A stretch of 64,000 nucleotides of DNA from JBIYSM02 sp044759095. Its GTDB lineage: Bacteria > Bacillota > Bacilli > Brevibacillales > Brevibacillaceae. The notes beneath the pieces are model-generated. The model saw only the letters and a list, made by a program, of their open reading frames with translations. It ran no database searches and was not told the origin of the DNA. Positions 59,308 through 64,000 of this stretch are shown piece by piece. The stretch lies in the NCBI RefSeq assembly GCF_044759095.2, contig NZ_JBIYSM020000013.1:1-64000 (forward strand), given 5' to 3'. A program made the position numbers and the translations under genes. Every line of letters begins with the position of its first letter. The first letter of the stretch is position 1.

Positions 59308-61419
59308 TCAAATCAATCGTTCTATTCCTACTCTAGCAGAAATTTGCCCCTGCTGTAGCTGGTACATTTTTTGATACAATCCATTTTGACTCATCAACTC
59401 TTCATGTGTCCCCCGCTCCACGATCTCGCCGCGGGACAGTACGAGAATCAGATCAGCGTGCTGGATGGTGGAGAGCCGGTGCGCGATAATGAACGTCGTG
59501 CGGCCGCTGGAAAGAACGTGCAAGGCTTCCTGGATGGCAGACTCGGTCTCGCTGTCGATGCTGGCCGTCGCCTCGTCAAGAATGAGAATGGCCGGATCGG
59601 AGGCCAGCGCGCGGGCAAACGAGATCAGCTGGCGCTGTCCGGCAGAAAGCGTCGCCCCCCGTTCCATGACCGGCTCGTCATATTGATTCGGCAGTTGACT
59701 GATGAAATCGTGCGCTTTGACCGCCTGCGCCGCCTCGCGCACTCCCGCGTCGGAAATCGAGTCATTGTACAACCGAATGTTGAAGCCGACGTTGCCGGTA
59801 AACAGGAACGGATCCTGCAGCACCAATCCGATGTGCTGTCGAAGCGATTGGGGGTGAATTTCCTTCAAATCGACGCCGTCGATGGTGATGCGCCCTTTGG
59901 TCACCGGATAAAAACCAAGCAGCAGGTTCATCAACGAGCTTTTGCCTGAGCCGGTGTGGCCGACCAGCGCGATCGTCTGCCCCGGTTCAGCGGCAAATGA
60001 GACGTTTTTCAGCACATACTGGTCACCTTGATAGGCAAACGAGACGTCGTCAAAAACCACTTTTCCCTGCGGACGGGTCATGCTGAGGCCGCCCTCGGCT
60101 GCCTGGCCGTCCGCCTCTGTATCCAGTACATCAAACACGCGCTTGGCGGATGTGACTGCCTGCTGCAGTTGGGAAAGGCGGTTCATGATCATGTTGATCG
60201 GTTCGAAAAAGCGGCCCATGTAGTCGACAAAGGCAAACAGCGCACCGAATGAAATCACGCTGTGAAACGAGCTGGAGCCAAAGTACCAGACGATAATCGT
60301 CAGGGATATTTTCCAGATCAGGTCGACTGCCGGACGCAGCAGCAGTGACTCCAGGTTGTTCTCCTTCAAGCGCATCTTGAAGTACTCCTCGTTGACCTCG
60401 GCAAACTCGCGTTGGACGCCTGCTTCCCGCCGAAACGCCTGAACCACCGTCATGTTCTGAATCATCTCGTTGATCATGGCGTTCATATCGCTGAGACGGC
60501 TGCGAATAACCGCATAGTAACGCGAACTGTACTTGCGGTACGTCACTACCAGGGCGGCAATCAACGGCACCGTCAAACAGCAGAAAACAGCCAACTGCGG
60601 CTGCAAAATGAACAGGGCGATCAAAATGCCGAACAGATAGACGCCATTCTGGACAAACGTAGCCAGGACGCTGACATAGAGCTCACGAATCGCCTCGGTG
60701 TCATTCGTCACCCGGGAGACCAGCTGCCCCACAGGGGTCTTGTCGAAGTAAGCGATCGGCAGCTTTTGCAGATGGGAAAACAGCTTCATCCGCATGCGCT
60801 GGATAATGCGCTGCGCAGTCACCTGCAGCGAGATGAGCTGCAGGTAATTGAGCCCTGCCGACACCAGGATCAGTACCGCATAGCCCGCTGTCAACAGCAG
60901 GATCGGTGCGACATCGCGGCTGTAAATGGCTTTCACATCCTCTGCTGTAAGCAGGATCGCCGTCGCCTGCTGTTTCACATCAAAATCAATCATCTCGACG
61001 TGAAATAGGTCCCGTCCTTCCGGCGTCTTGCCTGCGTGGACAAAGTGCGGTTTTCCTTCGATTTCAAACATCCTGTCCAACAGATAGTAGCTCGTGCCTT
61101 CGGTCAAGATGGCTACCTGTTTCGCACTGCTGACGTCCTCCGCCGGCGACAGGCTCGGCAGCCAATCTTCCCGTACGTAATAACGCCCTTCAATGGCTAC
61201 CCCAACGGCCTGCGCTTCCTGATCCGTCGGTTCCTGTTCAAACTGATACCACTTCTTTTGAATGGCAAGGATGTGATCGTCGATGATCACTTTTGCCACA
61301 AAGGGTCCGGCAAGTTCGGCGCCGGCACCGAGGATCAACAGCAGCAGCGCCAACCAAATCCGCTTGCGAAACGGCTTGGCGTAGCCTGCCAAACGGCTCC
61401 ACACGCTTTGCCCGTTCAT
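59308..61419 (-). CDS. bmrD: ABC exporter subunit, canonical NBD (BmrD/YheH-like)
   Basis: The 703-residue half-transporter has six spans with a large extracytoplasmic insert (about residues 50-170) between spans 1 and 2, as in BmrD. Its NBD has Walker A GHTGSGKSSLMNLL, signature LSAGQRQLISFARAL (one change from LSGGQ) and Walker B LILDEATASID with the catalytic glutamate. It lies 18 bases after its partner gene. Together they form a heterodimeric multidrug exporter. The ATG at 61419 follows GAGGAG. Confidence 0.88.
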   Translation of the reverse strand: MNGQSVWSRLAGYAKPFRKRIWLALLLLILGAGAELAGPFVAKVIIDDHILAIQKKWYQFEQEPTDQEAQAVGVAIEGRYYVREDWLPSLSPAEDVSSAKQVAILTEGTSYYLLDRMFEIEGKPHFVHAGKTPEGRDLFHVEMIDFDVKQQATAILLTAEDVKAIYSRDVAPILLLTAGYAVLILVSAGLNYLQLISLQVTAQRIIQRMRMKLFSHLQKLPIAYFDKTPVGQLVSRVTNDTEAIRELYVSVLATFVQNGVYLFGILIALFILQPQLAVFCCLTVPLIAALVVTYRKYSSRYYAVIRSRLSDMNAMINEMIQNMTVVQAFRREAGVQREFAEVNEEYFKMRLKENNLESLLLRPAVDLIWKISLTIIVWYFGSSSFHSVISFGALFAFVDYMGRFFEPINMIMNRLSQLQQAVTSAKRVFDVLDTEADGQAAEGGLSMTRPQGKVVFDDVSFAYQGDQYVLKNVSFAAEPGQTIALVGHTGSGKSSLMNLLLGFYPVTKGRITIDGVDLKEIHPQSLRQHIGLVLQDPFLFTGNVGFNIRLYNDSISDAGVREAAQAVKAHDFISQLPNQYDEPVMERGATLSAGQRQLISFARALASDPAILILDEATASIDSETESAIQEALHVLSSGRTTFIIAHRLSTIQHADLILVLSRGEIVERGTHEELMSQNGLYQKMYQLQQGQISARVGIERLI

Positions 61420-61437
61420 CGTTTTCAAAACTCCTCT

Positions 61438-63186
61438 CTATGCCTCGCCGGCGACGATTTTTTCCATCTGTTGACGTCTGTACTGCTCCGCATACCAGCC
61501 GTTCAACGCCATCAGCTCTTCATGGGTTCCCCGCTCCACAATCCGTCCTTCATCCAAAACCAGAATCAAGTGGGCATGCTGGACGGCAGAGAGTCGATGA
61601 GCCGTAATGATCGTGGTTTTTCCAGCCCGTTCTTCCCGCAGATGGTGCAGGATTCTCTCCTCAGTTCTTGCGTCGACCGCAGACAAACTGTCGTCGAGAA
61701 CCAGGATATCGGCGTCCGGCAGAAGCGCCCGCGAAATGGAGATCCGCTGTTTTTGCCCACCGGACAGCATGACGCCCTTCTCCCCGATCAACGTGTCCAA
61801 ACCCTCAGGGAATTGCGACAAATCCCGTGCCATCTCCGCCTGCTTCAGCACGTGCAGCACGTCTTCCCGGGAAGCGTCAGGCTTTCCGAACGCAACGTTG
61901 GCCTGAATGGTACGGGAAAAAAGCAGGTGCTCCTGCGGAACGTAGGCTATTTTTTCCCGCAGAGCCGAAAGCGAGACGTCTTCAATCGGAACCCCAGCGA
62001 GGAAGAGTGTGTCCGGTTTTACCGGGTACTGGTGAAGCAGCGCGCGGCACAGTGTCGTTTTCCCGCTACCCGTGCGGCCGACGATCCCTAACGTCTCTCC
62101 CTCCTGCAAGGAAAAGGAGATATCCTCCAGTGCCGGTTTCTCCGTTCCCGGATAGGCAAACGTAAAAGAACGCGCCTCAATCGTGCTGGATGCCAGACTG
62201 GCAACGGGCTGAGCCGCTTCCCGCACATCCGGCTCTTCAGACAAAAGCTCCTGCAGGCGTTTGTTTGAGGCGCTGCCTCGCTGCAGAATGTTCATCAGCC
62301 AGCCGAAAGCAAACATCGGCCAGATTAACAGTCCCAGATAAAGGTTGAAAGCGACCAGGTCGCCCAGCGAAATCTCACTGTGAAACACCAGATAAGTGCC
62401 GTAGCCCAGCCCGATTAGAAAGCTGAAGCCGATGATGATCGAGATGGTTGGTTCAAACAGCGCGTCAATCCGGGCTACACTGACATTTCGCTCCAGCGTT
62501 TTCTCACTCACGCTGCGGAATGCTTCCACGTCGCGATCCTCCTGAACAAAAGCGCGCAGCACCCGCACACCGGAAATGGACTGCTGCACGTGATCGTTCA
62601 TTTCGCCAAACGCTTCCTGCGCCAGGTAAAAGCGCTCGTGCAGGAGCCGACCGTAGTAGGCTGTCGCCCAGGCAAGAAACGGCATGGGAATCAACGCCGC
62701 CAGGGTCAGCTTCCAGTCAATCGAAATCAGCATGGTCGCCAGAGTAAGGACCGTCATAAACAGGGAATCAACCAGCGTCAGCACCCCGACACTCGCCGTC
62801 TGTTCGATAGCCGGTATGTCGTTGGTGGCGACCGCCATCAGGTCGCCGGTGCGCCGGCGGTGGAAAAACGATGGAGTCATCCGCGTCAGATGAGCAAAAA
62901 GGCGGTCGCGCAGTGTACGCTCCAGAATCAGCGAGCCGCCGAACAACAGGTAGCGCCACAGGAAGCGCATGCCGTACAACAGAATGCCGAGCCCAAGCAA
63001 AACGGCAACGGTGGTCGCCAGGTTCCGTGGCGTCAAAGACGCATTCCGGATCTGATCCACCGTTTCGCCGATCAGTCGCGGCGGCCACAGCATCAATACG
63101 TCAATCACAAATAAAAAAAGAATGCCCAGGACGTATCGCTTCCAATAGGTTCGAAAAAACCAGGATAACTGCAGTAGAGTCTGCAA
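61438..63186 (-). CDS. bmrC: ABC exporter subunit, degenerate NBD (BmrC/YheI-like)
   Basis: The 582-residue half-transporter has six spans and an NBD with Walker A GRTGSGKTTLCRAL and signature LSGGQKQRISISRAL. Walker B reads LVLDDSLSAVD, with Asp in place of the catalytic glutamate, so this subunit carries the degenerate site, as in BmrC. TTG start follows AGAGGTGA. Its leader has a promoter, a terminator-like hairpin and repeat B6, which suggests attenuation; in Bacillus subtilis bmrCD is controlled by a leader-based attenuator. Confidence 0.88.
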   Translation of the reverse strand: MQTLLQLSWFFRTYWKRYVLGILFLFVIDVLMLWPPRLIGETVDQIRNASLTPRNLATTVAVLLGLGILLYGMRFLWRYLLFGGSLILERTLRDRLFAHLTRMTPSFFHRRRTGDLMAVATNDIPAIEQTASVGVLTLVDSLFMTVLTLATMLISIDWKLTLAALIPMPFLAWATAYYGRLLHERFYLAQEAFGEMNDHVQQSISGVRVLRAFVQEDRDVEAFRSVSEKTLERNVSVARIDALFEPTISIIIGFSFLIGLGYGTYLVFHSEISLGDLVAFNLYLGLLIWPMFAFGWLMNILQRGSASNKRLQELLSEEPDVREAAQPVASLASSTIEARSFTFAYPGTEKPALEDISFSLQEGETLGIVGRTGSGKTTLCRALLHQYPVKPDTLFLAGVPIEDVSLSALREKIAYVPQEHLLFSRTIQANVAFGKPDASREDVLHVLKQAEMARDLSQFPEGLDTLIGEKGVMLSGGQKQRISISRALLPDADILVLDDSLSAVDARTEERILHHLREERAGKTTIITAHRLSAVQHAHLILVLDEGRIVERGTHEELMALNGWYAEQYRRQQMEKIVAGEA

Positions 63187-63207
63187 TCCGGATCACCTCT
63201 CCATTTA

Positions 63208-63246
63208 CCCGCCCGGCGCAGCGTTAGCTCGTGCCGGACGGGACCC
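63208..63246 (-). repeat. Repeat B copy 6 (B6), in a 5' leader
   Basis: CCCGCCCGGC (63208-63217) pairs with GCCGGACGGG (63233-63242); loop core AGCGTTAGCT. The one mismatch is A-C on the plus and U-G on the minus strand. On the minus strand it ends 7 bases before the bmrC-like ribosome site and has no T-run. Confidence 0.85.
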
Positions 63247-63258
63247 TGTTATCGTTCC

Positions 63259-63296
63259 GAAAAAAGAAAGGGATGCGCCATTACGCAGCCCTTTTC
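63259..63296 (-). terminator. Attenuator-type terminator in the bmrC leader
   Basis: AAAGGGCTGCG pairs with CGCATCCCTTT on the minus strand (one mismatch) and is followed by TTCTTTTTT. It lies downstream of the promoter at 63309-63337, so it can stop the exporter transcript; it may also end the GNAT transcript. Confidence 0.75.
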
Positions 63297-63308
63297 ACAC
63301 TTATTTCC

Positions 63309-63337
63309 ATCGTAGGTTACCTAATTTTTCTTGTCAA
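63309..63337 (-). promoter_or_regulatory. Promoter of the bmrCD-like operon
   Basis: On the minus strand TTGACA (63332-63337), a 17-base spacer and TACGAT (63309-63314). The -35 box starts directly after the GNAT stop codon. Confidence 0.65.
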
Positions 63338-63910
63338 TCAAGACTTTTCTATTAGCAAGCCGGATTTTACGTCCCATTCCGCTTTCAGCAATCCGTATAC
63401 CGCGTGGTCGACGAAGTGGTCGTACAGCCATTCGTTGCTCCGGATGATCCCCTCCAGCTGAAAGCTCAGCCGCTCGGGAATCGCACGGCTTTTTACGTTG
63501 CCCACAGCCGCTGCGATGGTCACCTTGTTCAGGTTCCAATCCCCAAAAATCAATTGATCGATATAAGCAGCCACTGCCTCCGTCATCAGACCCTTCCCTT
63601 GATACCCGGCGGCCAGCCAGTATCCAATGGACGTCTTCCGATTGTTCCAGTCGATGTTGTGGACGCCCAGCGTACCCGCCAGCCTGCCGCGGTACCAGAT
63701 ACCGTAATGCTTGCCCTGCCGCTGGTCATCCTGCCGGATGGTCATGGCGATGAAATTCTCCGTGGCTTCCACCCGTTTGACCGCGTCCAGCCAGGGCAGC
63801 CACTGACGCAAATAGCCGCGGTTTTCCTCGGTCAGCCGGAACATCTCCTCCGCATCGGCCATCTCCAGCTGCTTCAAATGGGCATCTTGTGACAATTCCA
63901 TTCGCTTCAT
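63338..63910 (-). CDS. GNAT acetyltransferase (RimJ/RimL type)
   Basis: The 190-residue protein has the GNAT fold with RLAGTLGVHNIDWNNRKTSIGY, the acetyl-CoA loop AAGYQGKGLMTEAV and VGNVKSRAIPERLSF. This is the RimJ/RimL branch that acetylates N-termini of ribosomal proteins or antibiotics. Its target is unknown. The remaining bases to 64000 show no feature I can support. Confidence 0.9.
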   Translation of the reverse strand: MKRMELSQDAHLKQLEMADAEEMFRLTEENRGYLRQWLPWLDAVKRVEATENFIAMTIRQDDQRQGKHYGIWYRGRLAGTLGVHNIDWNNRKTSIGYWLAAGYQGKGLMTEAVAAYIDQLIFGDWNLNKVTIAAAVGNVKSRAIPERLSFQLEGIIRSNEWLYDHFVDHAVYGLLKAEWDVKSGLLIEKS

Positions 63911-64000
63911 GCCAGCTCCCCTTTCTTCCCGAAGATGAAACAGCGCCCATCATTTTTTCCAAATGTGGACGCCTGATTTCCGTATCCTTACTGTTTGCTT

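Noticed and set aside
63284..63313. Nine-codon leader peptide (MEISVKRAA) before the bmrC-like attenuator
   Set aside because: Its ATG lies inside the predicted -10 box, so it would be upstream of the transcript start, and its ribosome site is weak.

Overview
The window looks like chromosome of a Gram-positive, spore-former-type Firmicute, most likely Brevibacillus or another Paenibacillaceae. The basis is a moderately high G+C content, AGGAGG-type ribosome binding sites with frequent GTG/TTG starts, and gene neighbourhoods known from Bacillus: ribD-ribE-ribBA-ribH behind an FMN riboswitch, sufCDSUB, yunCDEF, yuaF-floT, sppA-yteJ, and yusI beside gcvH. Most genes lie on the minus strand.

Layout. 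1-230 is the edge of an insertion sequence. 314-4130 is the riboflavin operon with its FMN riboswitch. 4258-10080 is a six-gene operon (gntR, CoA-transferase, HMG-CoA-lyase-like, TRAP dctP-dctQ-dctM) that reads as uptake, CoA activation and cleavage of a branched C5-C6 dicarboxylate. 10084-19100 holds a broken VOC gene, an MFS pump with a divergent Crp/Fnr regulator, HemAT, a secreted protein, an acyl-CoA synthetase, CorA and an HD-GYP protein. 19100-23460 is the yun cluster plus a JAMM peptidase. 23453-27276 has OsmC, an iron-type alcohol dehydrogenase and the flotillin pair. 27367-30267 is a scrambled signalling region: a truncated hybrid kinase, a sigma-54 activator scrap, an HD-GYP scrap, then a 30-residue membrane peptide behind a c-di-GMP-I riboswitch. 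30418-36770 contains Nudix, SUFU-like and the suf operon. 37101-42413 has a PIN toxin-antitoxin pair, pckA, an M20 amidohydrolase, an SCP2-like protein and VOC. 42440-51573 has a GGDEF-EAL protein, gcvH, redox proteins, an aminotransferase and a deacetylase. 51621-56497 has an orphan amino-acid ABC ATPase, a metal P-type ATPase, sppA and yteJ. 56577-63910 has membrane proteins, a second MFS pump, a BmrCD-like heterodimeric ABC exporter with its own leader, and a GNAT.

The most unusual content is two families of short repeats. Family A is a 128-bp unit in four copies (three identical, one with a single change). Family B is a hairpin element in six copies. Both sit right after intrinsic terminators of minus-strand genes. 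In both, the imperfect stem positions are A-C mismatches on the plus strand but G-U pairs on the minus strand, which argues that they work as minus-strand RNAs. Two B copies lie in 5' leaders (metal ATPase, ABC exporter) instead of 3' regions.

Cyclic-di-GMP is a recurring theme: one HD-GYP enzyme, one GGDEF-EAL enzyme, one HD-GYP remnant and a c-di-GMP riboswitch lie within about 27 kb.
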